Program-made: the position numbers and the translations under genes
NCBI RefSeq assembly: GCF_023559245.1
Contig: NZ_CP097462.1
Span: 1,550,001 to 1,614,000, forward strand
Direction: 5' to 3'
DNA: 64,000 nt
Origin: Sphingomonas sp. KRR8
Lineage (GTDB): Bacteria > Pseudomonadota > Alphaproteobacteria > Sphingomonadales > Sphingomonadaceae
Shown here: piece by piece, positions 27,385-35,540 of the stretch
How the letters are laid out: every line of letters starts with the position of its first letter
Position numbering within the stretch: position 1 is the stretch's first letter
The notes under the pieces: generated by a model
What the model saw: the letters and a program-made list of their open reading frames with translations, nothing else
The model's database searches: none
Told to the model about the DNA's origin: nothing

Positions 27385-28341
27385 TCAGCTGCGGACTGTT
27401 TCCAGCTGCGCCAGCACGGCGCGAGCGAGATCGCGGAAGGCGTCGGCGGCGGGGCCCGCTCCCGCCGCCGGTGGCTGGCCCGCGTCGGAGGCTTCGCGCA
27501 AGCTGGCCGAGAGCGGAAGCCGGCCGAGGAATGGCACCTCCAGAGCGCGCGCGGCCGCTTCGGCGCCCCCCTGGCCGAACGGGTCGGACGCCTGTCCGCA
27601 ATGAGGGCAGGCATAGCCGGCCATGTTCTCGATGATTCCGAGCACTGGCACATCGGTCTTGCGGAACAGGTCGATGGCGCGCGTCGCGTCGATCAGGCTC
27701 AGGTCCTGGGGGGTCGAGACGATCACGGCTCCAGCTGGCTTCGACTTCTGAACGAGGCTCAGCTGCACGTCGCCGGTGCCGGGCGGCAGGTCGATGATCA
27801 ATATGTCGTGACCCGACCAGTCGCCCTCGACCAATTGCATCAGCGCGCCGGACGCCATCGGGCCCCGCCAGGCGAGTGCGTGGCCGGCGCTCACCAACTG
27901 CCCCACGGACAACAGGCTGACGCCGCTCGGGGTGCGGACGGGGATGAGTTTCTTGTCCTCCGCCTCCGGCTTGGCGTCGGTGCCGAGGAGGGTCGGCTGC
28001 GAGGGACCGTAGATGTCGGCATCGATCATCCCGACGCGCTTGCCCATGCCCGCCAGTGCAACCGCCAGATTGGCGGCGACGGTCGACTTGCCCACCCCAC
28101 CCTTGCCGCTGCCGACTGCGATGAGGACCGGGCCGGACTTGGTGGCAGTCAGCGCGACGCGCGCTTCCTGGACCTCGCGGGTGGCCAAAGCGGCTTCGCG
28201 CAGGCGGGCTTCGAGCCCGGTGCGTTCAGTGGAGGACAGGCCGGACGCATCGGCGACGATGGTGGCGACACCCTCCTTGGTGCGCACGGCGCGAACGCGA
28301 GCGCCGTCGGCACCAGCGCGAAGAACTTGTTCAAGGGACAT
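27385..28341 (-). CDS. mrp: Mrp/ApbC-family iron-sulfur carrier ATPase
   Basis: 318-residue P-loop ATPase of the Mrp/NBP35 family that binds and delivers Fe-S clusters. Deviant Walker A GSGKGGVGKST at 77-87 and the cluster-binding CPHC at Cys245/Cys248. An N-terminal DUF59/MIP18-like region is short (residues 1-65), with a degenerate version of the domain. Cytoplasmic dimer. First gene of a minus-strand pair with the CoA-binding protein, divergent from hflK. Confidence 0.92.
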   Translation of the reverse strand: MSLEQVLRAGADGARVRAVRTKEGVATIVADASGLSSTERTGLEARLREAALATREVQEARVALTATKSGPVLIAVGSGKGGVGKSTVAANLAVALAGMGKRVGMIDADIYGPSQPTLLGTDAKPEAEDKKLIPVRTPSGVSLLSVGQLVSAGHALAWRGPMASGALMQLVEGDWSGHDILIIDLPPGTGDVQLSLVQKSKPAGAVIVSTPQDLSLIDATRAIDLFRKTDVPVLGIIENMAGYACPHCGQASDPFGQGGAEAAARALEVPFLGRLPLSASLREASDAGQPPAAGAGPAADAFRDLARAVLAQLETVRS

Positions 28342-28434
28342 TAGCGGGAGCTAGGGACAGGCGGGGGGCGGCGCAATCCAGGGTTTCTGCGGAGCCCACT
28401 GTTAAATTGTCCGCTCCCATCTATATCTGCGGGC

Positions 28435-29568
28435 ATGACGGTTATCCTGGGGTGGGTTTCGCGCGCTCGCGGCCTTTTCGCTGACAACAAGAGCCCGTGG
28501 GGCCCGGTGTCGGGCCCCGGCGAGGGAGATCCGCCGCGCGAAGGCCCGCGGAGCCCCTGGTCGGAGCCGGAGCGCGGTGGTCGCAATGTCGGTAGCGGCG
28601 GTCCCACGACGAGCCTCGAGGATCTGCTTCGCCGCGGACGCGAGCGCTTTGGCGGCGGAGGTGGCGGCGGCAACTTCGGCGGACGCAGCGGCGGCGGGCT
28701 CGAATTGCCGAGCGGCGGACTGCTGTTCTGGGCCGGGCTCGCGCTGGTGGCGGCTTGGCTGGTGTTCACCAGTTTTCATAGCATTGCCCCCGAAGAGCGC
28801 GGGGTGGTCACCACTCTTGGCCGCTACAACCGGACCGTCGGCTCGGGCGTCGGGCTGACGCTGCCCTGGCCGCTCGAGAAGATGCAGAAGGTCGATGTGG
28901 AGAACATCCGCAACATCGATCTCGGCTCGGCCGGTTCCGAGACCCTGATGCTGACCGGCGACCAGAACATCATCGATATCGCTTATTCGGTTCGCTGGAA
29001 CATCCGCGATCCCGAGCTCTACATCTTCAAGCTGCAGAACCCCGATGCGACGATCGAGCAGGTCGCGGAAAGTGCGATGCGCGCGGTGATCGGCACGGTG
29101 ACGCTCAACGATTCGATCGGTCAGAAGCGCGGCGACATCGAAGCGCGGGTTCAGGAGGAGATGCAGCGCATCCTCGACCATTATCAGGCGGGCGTGACTA
29201 TCCAGGGCGTCGCGATCAAGCAGGCAGACCCGCCGGCCGCCGTCAACGAAGCCTTCAAGGATGTGACGGCAGCCCAGCAGGAGGCGGCCAGCTACATCAA
29301 CTCCGCCAACGCCTATGCGCTTCAGCTCCGCCAGAAGGCGCTGGGCGAGGCCGGTGCGTTCGACCGCATCTACGAGCAATATAAGCTGGCCCCCGAAGTG
29401 ACCCGCCGCCGCATGTATTATGAGACGATGGAGAATGTCCTGGGCAAGGTCGACAAGACGATCATCGAGGCGCCGGGCGTCACGCCTTACCTGCCGCTGC
29501 CGTCGGCGGGATCGCGAACGCCGCCTGCTGTCCAGCAGGGCCAGGCTCCGCAGGGAGGCGCCAAGTGA
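28435..29568 (+). CDS. hflK: FtsH protease modulator HflK
   Basis: 377 residues: glycine-rich N-terminal cytoplasmic tail with GGGGGGNFGGRSGGG, one membrane helix about 101-117, then the SPFH/band-7 domain (SFHSIAPEERGVVTTLGRYN) and a C-terminal coiled region. With HflC it forms the periplasmic cage that restrains the AAA protease FtsH. hflC follows with a 4-base overlap (GTGA). Confidence 0.95.
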   Translation: MTVILGWVSRARGLFADNKSPWGPVSGPGEGDPPREGPRSPWSEPERGGRNVGSGGPTTSLEDLLRRGRERFGGGGGGGNFGGRSGGGLELPSGGLLFWAGLALVAAWLVFTSFHSIAPEERGVVTTLGRYNRTVGSGVGLTLPWPLEKMQKVDVENIRNIDLGSAGSETLMLTGDQNIIDIAYSVRWNIRDPELYIFKLQNPDATIEQVAESAMRAVIGTVTLNDSIGQKRGDIEARVQEEMQRILDHYQAGVTIQGVAIKQADPPAAVNEAFKDVTAAQQEAASYINSANAYALQLRQKALGEAGAFDRIYEQYKLAPEVTRRRMYYETMENVLGKVDKTIIEAPGVTPYLPLPSAGSRTPPAVQQGQAPQGGAK

Positions 29569-30404
29569 TCGGCGCCATCACCCGCCGCCCGATCCTGGCG
29601 GCGATGATCGCCCTGATCGTTCTCATCGCTTTGCGTCTGAGTGTGATCGTGGTGCCCGAGACCAAGATGGCGCTGATCGTCCGCTTTGGCGCGCCCAACC
29701 GGGTGCTCGGCCAGACCCAGGCGGGCATCAACTGGCGGCTGCCCTTCTTCGAGAACACGGTCTGGATCGACAAGCGGGTGCGCGATGTCGACATGGAACA
29801 GCAGCAGGTGCTCTCGACCGACCAGCTCCGGCTTCAGGTGGATGCCTTCGCCCGCTTCCGCGTCATCGATCCGCTGCGCCTTTATATCCGCGCGCGATCT
29901 GAGGACCGGGTCAGCCTGGCGCTTCGCCCGATCCTCGGCTCGGAACTGCGCAACGAGCTTGGCAAGCGCAGCTTCGCCAGCCTGCTTAGCCCTGAGCGTG
30001 AGGGCGCGATGGAGAATGTTCAGCGCGGCCTCAATCGAGTCGCGGGCCAGTATGGCGTGCAGATCATCGATGTTCGGATCAAGAAGACCGACCTGCCCGA
30101 AGGCTCGCCGCTGGAAAGCGCGTTCCAGCGGATGCGCACCGCGCGCGAGCAGGAGGCGCGCTCAATCCGGGCCGAGGGGGCCAAGCGCGCGCAGATCATC
30201 CGCGCCCAGGCCGACGCCCAAGCGGCGCAGACCTATGCCGGAAGCTTTGGTAAGGACCCGCAGTTCTACGATTTCTATCGGGCGATGCAGAGCTACCAGA
30301 CCACGTTCCTGGGAGATGGCCAGACCAAGCCGGCCGGCACCCAGATCATCATGTCGCCCGACAATGAATTCCTGCGCCAATTCCGCGGCGGAGCGGGCCG
30401 CTAG
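29565..30404 (+). CDS. hflC: FtsH protease modulator HflC
   Basis: 279 residues, N-terminal membrane anchor (about 9-28) and band-7 domain (VVPETKMALIVRFGAPNRVLG), with the typical IIDVRIKKTDLPEGSPLESAFQRM segment and an Ala/Arg-rich coiled coil. Partner of HflK in the FtsH-regulating complex. GTG start at 29565 overlaps hflK. The DegP-type protease follows, so quality-control genes are grouped. Confidence 0.95.
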   Translation: MIGAITRRPILAAMIALIVLIALRLSVIVVPETKMALIVRFGAPNRVLGQTQAGINWRLPFFENTVWIDKRVRDVDMEQQQVLSTDQLRLQVDAFARFRVIDPLRLYIRARSEDRVSLALRPILGSELRNELGKRSFASLLSPEREGAMENVQRGLNRVAGQYGVQIIDVRIKKTDLPEGSPLESAFQRMRTAREQEARSIRAEGAKRAQIIRAQADAQAAQTYAGSFGKDPQFYDFYRAMQSYQTTFLGDGQTKPAGTQIIMSPDNEFLRQFRGGAGR

Positions 30405-30476
30405 TCGATTGTTCAATGGCCGTTCAGCCGCTTGACCTAGCAGCTTAAAACAAGGCCAATTCGTGAGGTGTTTGTA

Positions 30477-32042
30477 ATGACGTCGCCGAAGGAGTTTCCC
30501 AAAGTGCGCTATGCCTATGGTGTCGCGGCAGCCCTGTTGATCGGGGGATCGGCGTTTTCGATCGCGACCGGACCAGTAGGAGCTCAGGTCGCTCAGAATG
30601 CGCCATCACAGATGGCGCCCCGTCCAGGTGCCCCCGCGTCGTTCGCCGACCTGACGGCCCGGCTTGCCCCGGCAGTGGTCAACATTTCGACCAAGCAGCG
30701 CGTGCCCGTGCAGCAGCAGGCCGCCGACCCCATGGCCGAATTGCTCCGCCGCTTCGGCGCCCCGGTGCCTGACCAGGGCGGCAGTGGTGGCAACCAGCCG
30801 CGCACCCGTGAGACGGGATCGCTCGGCTCCGGCTTCATCATCTCGCCGGACGGCTATGTCGTCACCAACAACCACCTTATCCAGGGTGAGGGCGGCAAAG
30901 GCGTCGTCGACCAGGTTTCGGTGAAAATGCCCGACGGGCGTGAATTTCCGGCTCGGATCGTCGGCCGGGACGTGCCGTCGGATCTCGCCCTTCTGAAGAT
31001 CGAAGGCAGCAACCTGCCTTACGTGAACTGGGGCGACAGCACCCGCGCCCGGGTGGGCGACTGGGTCATCGCGATCGGCAACCCTTATGGCCTGGGCGGA
31101 ACGGTCACGGCCGGAATCGTCTCCGCCTTGCATCGCGGGATCACTGGCGTTGGCGCTTACGACCGCTACATCCAGACCGACGCCAGCATCAACATGGGCA
31201 ACAGCGGCGGCCCGATGTTCGACATGCAGGGCAATGTGATCGGCATCAACTCGGCGCTGATCAGCCCGACCGGGACCAATGTGGGCATCGGCCTCGCCAT
31301 CCCGGCCGAGCTCGCACAGCCGGTCATCGAGAGCCTCCGCAAGGGCCAGGCCCCGCAGCGCGGCTACCTCGGTGTCGGCCTACAGCCGCTCGATGAGGGC
31401 ATCGCGAGCAGCCTGGGTCTTCCCAAGGATCGTGGTGAACTGGTCCGTTCCGTGGTGCCCGGCGGCGCGGCGGCGAAGGCCGGCCTGCAGCAGGGTGACG
31501 TGGTCCTATCCGTGAATGGCCGTGCCGTGACTGCCGACGAGACGGTCAGCTATCTGATCGCCAACACCCAAGTCGGCGCACGCGTGCCGGTGGAGATCTT
31601 CCGCGGGGGCCGGCGCCAGACGGTGCAGGTCACCGTCGCCCAGCGGCCGAGCGAGGAGGAACTCGCCAAGCAGGCCAATGCGGGTGGCGGCGGCTTCAAT
31701 GACCAGGGCACCACCAATGGCAACACGCAAGCGACGCCGGGCACCACTTCGCTTGGCTTGTCGCTGCAGGTGCTGACACCTGACATCGCCAGGGCAGTCA
31801 ATCTGCCGGCGACGGCCCGCGGTGTGATCATCGCCAAGGTCGACCCCGACAGCGATGCCGCCGAGAAGGGCCTGCAGCGCGGCGATCTGATCATCTCCGT
31901 CAATCAGCAGGCGGTGACCACTCCGGCACAGATCGTGGCGCAGGTGGACGCCGCGCGGCGGGCCGGTCGGACCTCGGTCCTGCTGTTGGTCAAGCGCGGC
32001 GCGAACCCCGAGGCGTTCTTCGGGATCGATCTCGCCCGCTAG
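30477..32042 (+). CDS. DegP/HtrA-family periplasmic serine endoprotease
   Basis: 521 residues from ATG 30477 (GTG 30468 would also fit; GAGGTG lies between them). Signal peptide, then trypsin-like domain with His133 (NNHLI), Asp169 (SDLALL) and Ser243 (GNSGGP), followed by two PDZ domains. Processes misfolded envelope proteins and can act as a chaperone. 72 bases downstream of hflC on the same strand. The sequence does not separate DegP from DegQ, so I leave the symbol open. Confidence 0.93.
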   Translation: MTSPKEFPKVRYAYGVAAALLIGGSAFSIATGPVGAQVAQNAPSQMAPRPGAPASFADLTARLAPAVVNISTKQRVPVQQQAADPMAELLRRFGAPVPDQGGSGGNQPRTRETGSLGSGFIISPDGYVVTNNHLIQGEGGKGVVDQVSVKMPDGREFPARIVGRDVPSDLALLKIEGSNLPYVNWGDSTRARVGDWVIAIGNPYGLGGTVTAGIVSALHRGITGVGAYDRYIQTDASINMGNSGGPMFDMQGNVIGINSALISPTGTNVGIGLAIPAELAQPVIESLRKGQAPQRGYLGVGLQPLDEGIASSLGLPKDRGELVRSVVPGGAAAKAGLQQGDVVLSVNGRAVTADETVSYLIANTQVGARVPVEIFRGGRRQTVQVTVAQRPSEEELAKQANAGGGGFNDQGTTNGNTQATPGTTSLGLSLQVLTPDIARAVNLPATARGVIIAKVDPDSDAAEKGLQRGDLIISVNQQAVTTPAQIVAQVDAARRAGRTSVLLLVKRGANPEAFFGIDLAR

Positions 32043-32099
32043 CGTCAGCTAGTCAGCCACGCTAGGCTCTCCGCCGTAACGACGACGGAGCAGCGCAGC

Positions 32100-33716
32100 G
32101 TGGCCGACGGTTCAACTTCTATCTTCATCGGCGCCGAGAGCGGCGGGGCCAATCCCCAGGCCCTCGAACTAAAGCGGGCGAACCGTCACGGGCTGATCGC
32201 CGGCGCGACCGGCACCGGCAAAACGGTCACGCTGCAGGGCATTGTCGAGGGCTTCAGCCGCTCGGGCGTTGCCTGCTTCGTCGCCGATGTGAAGGGCGAC
32301 CTGTCCGGCCTTGCAATGGCCGGCTCCCCCCAGTCCAAGCTGCACGAGACCTTCGCCGCGCGGGCACAGGAAGTCGGCATGACCGACTGGCAATATGCCG
32401 ACGTCCCCGTTCAGTTCTGGGACCTGTTTGGCGAGCAGGGCCACCCCGTCCGTACCACCGTCAGCGAAATGGGTCCGCTTCTCCTCGCACGGCTGATGAA
32501 CCTCAATGAGGTGCAGGAAGGCGTGCTCAACATTGCCTTCACGGTCGCCGACAAGGACGGGCTGTTGCTGCTCGATCTGGACGACCTCCAGTCGATGTTG
32601 GTGCATTGCGGAGAGGACGCCGACCAGCTCACGCTCCAATATGGCAACGTCACCAAGCAGTCGATCGGCTCGATCCAGCGATCACTGCTGCAGTTGCGCT
32701 CCCAGGGCGGCGACCATTTCTTCGGGGAGCCGGCACTGGAGCTTGCCGACTTCATGGGCACGGACGATCAGGGTCGCGGCTTGGTCAACATCCTTGCCGC
32801 CGACAAACTGATGGCCTCGCCAAGGCTCTACGCGACCTTCCTGCTGTGGCTGCTAAGCGAGCTCTTCCAGGACTTGCCGGAGGTTGGCGACCCCGACAAA
32901 CCCAAGCTCTGCTTCTTCTTCGACGAAGCGCACCTGCTGTTCGAGAATGCGCCGCCCGCGCTGCTGGAAAAGGTGGAGCAAGTGGTCAGGCTGATCCGCT
33001 CCAAGGGGGTGGGCGTCTATTTCATCACCCAGAATCCGATCGACATTCCCGACAAGGTGGCGGCGCAGCTCAACAATCGCGTTCAGCACAAGCTCAATGC
33101 CTTCACCCCGCGTGACCAGCAGGCCGTGCAGGCGGCGGCCAACACCTTCCGGCCCAATCCGAATGTCGATGTCGCGAGTGCGATCACGGAACTGAAGATC
33201 GGCGAGGCGCTGGTCTCATTGCTGCAACCGGACGGCTCACCCGAGCCGGTGCAGCGCGTCCTGATCAAGCCACCCTCGACCCGCGTTGGTCCGCTCACGC
33301 CGCAGGAGCGCGGAGTGATGCTCACCACCGACGCCATCGGTACCAAGTACGACCAGCTTGTCGATCGCGAATCGGCCGAGGAGATCCTGGCCGCCAAGTC
33401 CAACGAGGCAGCCGCGGCCGCCGCGGCAACCAAGGCGCAAGATGAAGCAGCCCGTCAGGCGGCGGTTCAGGCCAAGGAGCAGGCCCGGATCGATGCGCAG
33501 AATGCGCGGGCGGCCGCGGCGGCGCAGAAGGAGGAGGATCGCCAACGGCTGCAGGCCCAGCGTGAAGCCGACCGCCAAGCCCGCGAGGCCGCCAAGCCTA
33601 CAGCTTTCGACAAGGCGATCCAGAGCGCGACCCGCTCCGCGGCGAGCTCCATCGGACGTCAATTGGGCAACCAGTTGCTCCGCGGCGTCCTCGGCGGCCT
33701 GTTCAAGGGCCGATAA
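32100..33716 (+). CDS. HerA/FtsK-like ATPase of the DUF853 (YjgR) family
   Basis: 538 residues from GTG 32100. P-loop GATGTGKT at 35-42, Walker B FFFDEAH with Asp275-Glu276, and the helicase-like block GVYFITQNPIDIPDKV. The C-terminal 130 residues form a long Ala/Gln/Arg-rich helix (EAARQAAVQAKEQARIDAQ). The family is widespread but its role is not established; DNA translocation is assumed from HerA kinship. Just upstream of tRNA-Tyr. Confidence 0.9.
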   Translation: MADGSTSIFIGAESGGANPQALELKRANRHGLIAGATGTGKTVTLQGIVEGFSRSGVACFVADVKGDLSGLAMAGSPQSKLHETFAARAQEVGMTDWQYADVPVQFWDLFGEQGHPVRTTVSEMGPLLLARLMNLNEVQEGVLNIAFTVADKDGLLLLDLDDLQSMLVHCGEDADQLTLQYGNVTKQSIGSIQRSLLQLRSQGGDHFFGEPALELADFMGTDDQGRGLVNILAADKLMASPRLYATFLLWLLSELFQDLPEVGDPDKPKLCFFFDEAHLLFENAPPALLEKVEQVVRLIRSKGVGVYFITQNPIDIPDKVAAQLNNRVQHKLNAFTPRDQQAVQAAANTFRPNPNVDVASAITELKIGEALVSLLQPDGSPEPVQRVLIKPPSTRVGPLTPQERGVMLTTDAIGTKYDQLVDRESAEEILAAKSNEAAAAAAATKAQDEAARQAAVQAKEQARIDAQNARAAAAAQKEEDRQRLQAQREADRQAREAAKPTAFDKAIQSATRSAASSIGRQLGNQLLRGVLGGLFKGR

Positions 33717-33730
33717 AGCCCGCCGGAGCG

Positions 33731-33736
33731 TTGACA
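33731..33736 (+). promoter_or_regulatory. candidate -35 box of the tRNA-Tyr promoter
   Basis: Exact consensus TTGACA 40 bases before the mature tRNA 5' end, the right distance for a short leader. The matching -10 position (about 33754-33759) is a poor CAAGAG, so the promoter call rests on the -35 alone. Confidence 0.4.
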
Positions 33737-33775
33737 GCGTGACGCCCCCCCGCCAAGAGCGCCCCCGCGCCTCGT

Positions 33776-33861
33776 GGAGAGGTGGCCGAGTGGTTAAAGG
33801 CAGCAGACTGTAAATCTGCCCGCGCAAGCGTACGCTGGTTCGAATCCAGCCCTCTCCACCA
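33776..33861 (+). tRNA. tRNA-Tyr (anticodon GTA)
   Basis: Full cloverleaf: acceptor stem GGAGAGG (33776-33782) pairs with CCTCTCC (33851-33857), anticodon stem GCAGA/TCTGC with loop CTGTAAA, anticodon GTA at 33810-33812, a long class II variable arm, T-loop GGTTCGAATCC, and encoded CCA at 33859-33861. The gene-encoded CCA and long variable arm are normal for tRNA-Tyr. Confidence 0.97.
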
Positions 33862-33928
33862 TTCCTGACCTGGTGAGCATTTTTCCTAGGTTAGCTGGGG
33901 CTACATCTGACATCATTACCCTAGTCAT

Positions 33929-33937
33929 TTATCCACA
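33929..33937 (+). other. isolated consensus DnaA box
   Basis: Perfect TTATCCACA in the gap between tRNA-Tyr and the LuxR-type gene. No second box or AT-rich unwinding region is nearby, so it is not an origin; it may regulate the following gene or be chance. Confidence 0.35.
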
Positions 33938-33996
33938 AACCGAGTCGTGGGCTTGGCAGTGGGCTCATCATGAGTGACGCGTAGAAAGGAACTTGC

Positions 33997-34593
33997 GTGT
34001 ATCAGCAGTTCGGGGACGGCTTGGTGTTGGAAGATGATCGCCCGGTCCAGGCGAGCGAAGAAGCGAAGATGGCCGCGGAGCGCATCAAGGCACTAAGCGC
34101 AGGTCAGCTCGAGGTGCTGAGACTGGTCGACCAGCACCTCAGCAGCAAAGAGATTGCCACCCTTCTCGGCATTTCGTCCCACACGGTCGATCAGCGTATC
34201 CGCACCGCCATCCGCCTTCTCGGCGTCAGTCGGCGGCAAGATGCCGCAAGGCTTGTGGCGCTGGCCGAGCCATATCAGCGGTTGATACATCAAGCGCCGT
34301 ATATCGACCCAACCCCCGGACCCAGACATCAAGACGGGGCGATCAGTTTTCAGATTCGGCACGCTGATCGTGCAGTGGGGATCGGGGATGATGAAGTTCT
34401 CGAAACCGAGCAGGGGGCAACACAGCCCCGGTCCTCGCTGGTTCTGCCGTGGTCAACCAGGAACAATCCGCGCAATCAGATGAGCGTGGGCCAGCGACTG
34501 CTCTGGGTCCTTGCGATCGCCATGGGCGCCAGCTTCTCCGCGGGCATGTATCTCGCGGGGCTTGAAAGCCTCGCCAGACTAGTCGCGCGCTAG
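33997..34593 (+). CDS. LuxR-type HTH regulator with C-terminal membrane helix
   Basis: 198 residues from GTG 33997, preceded by AGAAAGGA. An N-terminal GerE/LuxR-like helix-turn-helix (about 30-92; LSAGQLEVLRLVDQHLSSKE, then GISSHTVDQRIRTAIRLLG) is followed by a 70-residue linker without known domain and a single membrane helix at about 165-189. The DNA-binding head would be held at the cytoplasmic membrane face. No receiver or ligand domain. Two small genes follow on the same strand. Such HTH-linker-TM proteins recur in sphingomonads but their targets are not known to me. Confidence 0.8.
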   Translation: MYQQFGDGLVLEDDRPVQASEEAKMAAERIKALSAGQLEVLRLVDQHLSSKEIATLLGISSHTVDQRIRTAIRLLGVSRRQDAARLVALAEPYQRLIHQAPYIDPTPGPRHQDGAISFQIRHADRAVGIGDDEVLETEQGATQPRSSLVLPWSTRNNPRNQMSVGQRLLWVLAIAMGASFSAGMYLAGLESLARLVAR

Positions 34594-34664
34594 GCCTTAC
34601 GCACCTCTCGATTGGCGCAGTTTCAACAAGACCGGGTGGCAGTGCTGCCCGGCGCGGAGAAGTC

Positions 34665-35003
34665 ATGCGTAAACAACTTATCGAGCAATCCGCCCACGCC
34701 GTCGCCAGCCAGGTGCGTGCGGTAGAGGACAGTATCGAAGCCGCGTTGATGGAACTGGCCGAGCTCCAGTCCCGCCTGATCCGCGCCCGCTCCTGCACCG
34801 GAGTGGCGGTCTCCACGGGCCATGAGGCGCTTGAGGAAGTTGCCGGCGCGCTGAACGGCCTGGTCGCCGCTCGCGGCCGGATGGGGCAGGCTCACCTTGT
34901 TCTGCTCGACGCCAAGAACAAGATCCCCGGCCTGCGCACCGAGGCCTTCGGCGACGGCATGGAATGCCCGCCAAGCACGGCCCAGCTGCGCGCAGTCAGC
35001 TAA
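34665..35003 (+). CDS. small helical hypothetical protein
   Basis: 112 residues, no recognised family. Two amphipathic helices around residues 10-45 and 55-85 suggest a helical hairpin; no signal peptide or membrane segment. It follows the membrane-tethered HTH gene by 71 bases in the same direction, and both have GC-rich third positions like the rest of the window, so I take it as real. A functional link to the HTH protein is a guess from position. Confidence 0.65.
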   Translation: MRKQLIEQSAHAVASQVRAVEDSIEAALMELAELQSRLIRARSCTGVAVSTGHEALEEVAGALNGLVAARGRMGQAHLVLLDAKNKIPGLRTEAFGDGMECPPSTAQLRAVS

Positions 35004-35085
35004 GCAAATCATTCCTGCAGTATCTCGAGAGGAGGCAGGCCGCGCTATCGGTCTGTCTCCTCTTCTTGTATGGCCGAGCGGCACC

Positions 35086-35505
35086 ATGCTTCGTATCGCC
35101 TTATATTACGCGCTCGTGCTGGTGGCTGTTGCGGCAGCGTTCGCCCGCGGTGATCGCGAGACGCGGCTCGCGGCCGTTATCTCCCTCGCGGCTTCGCTGC
35201 TTTCGACGGCGCTGATGAACCTGCATAGCCAGATCGCCGTCAGCGTGGCGCTGATCGATATCGCCGTCCTTGCGGCGTTCGTTGGGCTGGCGCTGACCAC
35301 CAGACGCTTCTGGCCGCTGTGGGTCGCGGGTCTGCAGCTTACGACAGTGTTGGGGCATGGCCTGCGGCTGCTTCAGCCCAACCTTGTCGACATCGCCTAC
35401 GCGGCAGCGATGCGCTTCTGGTCCTATCCCATTCTCTTCATCCTGATCGCGGCGGCGTTGCGCAGCGAGCGCTATCGGCCGTCCTCTCCTGGCGTCGTGG
35501 CCTAG
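35086..35505 (+). CDS. small multi-pass membrane protein upstream of phoR
   Basis: 139 residues from ATG 35086, with four or five predicted membrane helices (about 3-19, 27-44, 48-70, 74-92, 113-127) and short loops. I do not recognise the family. It ends 35 bases before phoR, in the same direction, so it is probably co-transcribed. Because the phoR product lacks its own membrane segments, this protein could be a sensor partner, but that is only position-based. Confidence 0.7.
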   Translation: MLRIALYYALVLVAVAAAFARGDRETRLAAVISLAASLLSTALMNLHSQIAVSVALIDIAVLAAFVGLALTTRRFWPLWVAGLQLTTVLGHGLRLLQPNLVDIAYAAAMRFWSYPILFILIAAALRSERYRPSSPGVVA

Positions 35506-35540
35506 CCCTTGCCTCGGCTGCTCAGCTAAGAAGCGGCCGA

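Noticed and set aside
35319..35540. N-terminal extension of phoR that might supply membrane helices
   Set aside because: The open frame there reads through the small membrane protein gene in the wrong frame and is Arg/Ala-rich without hydrophobic runs.
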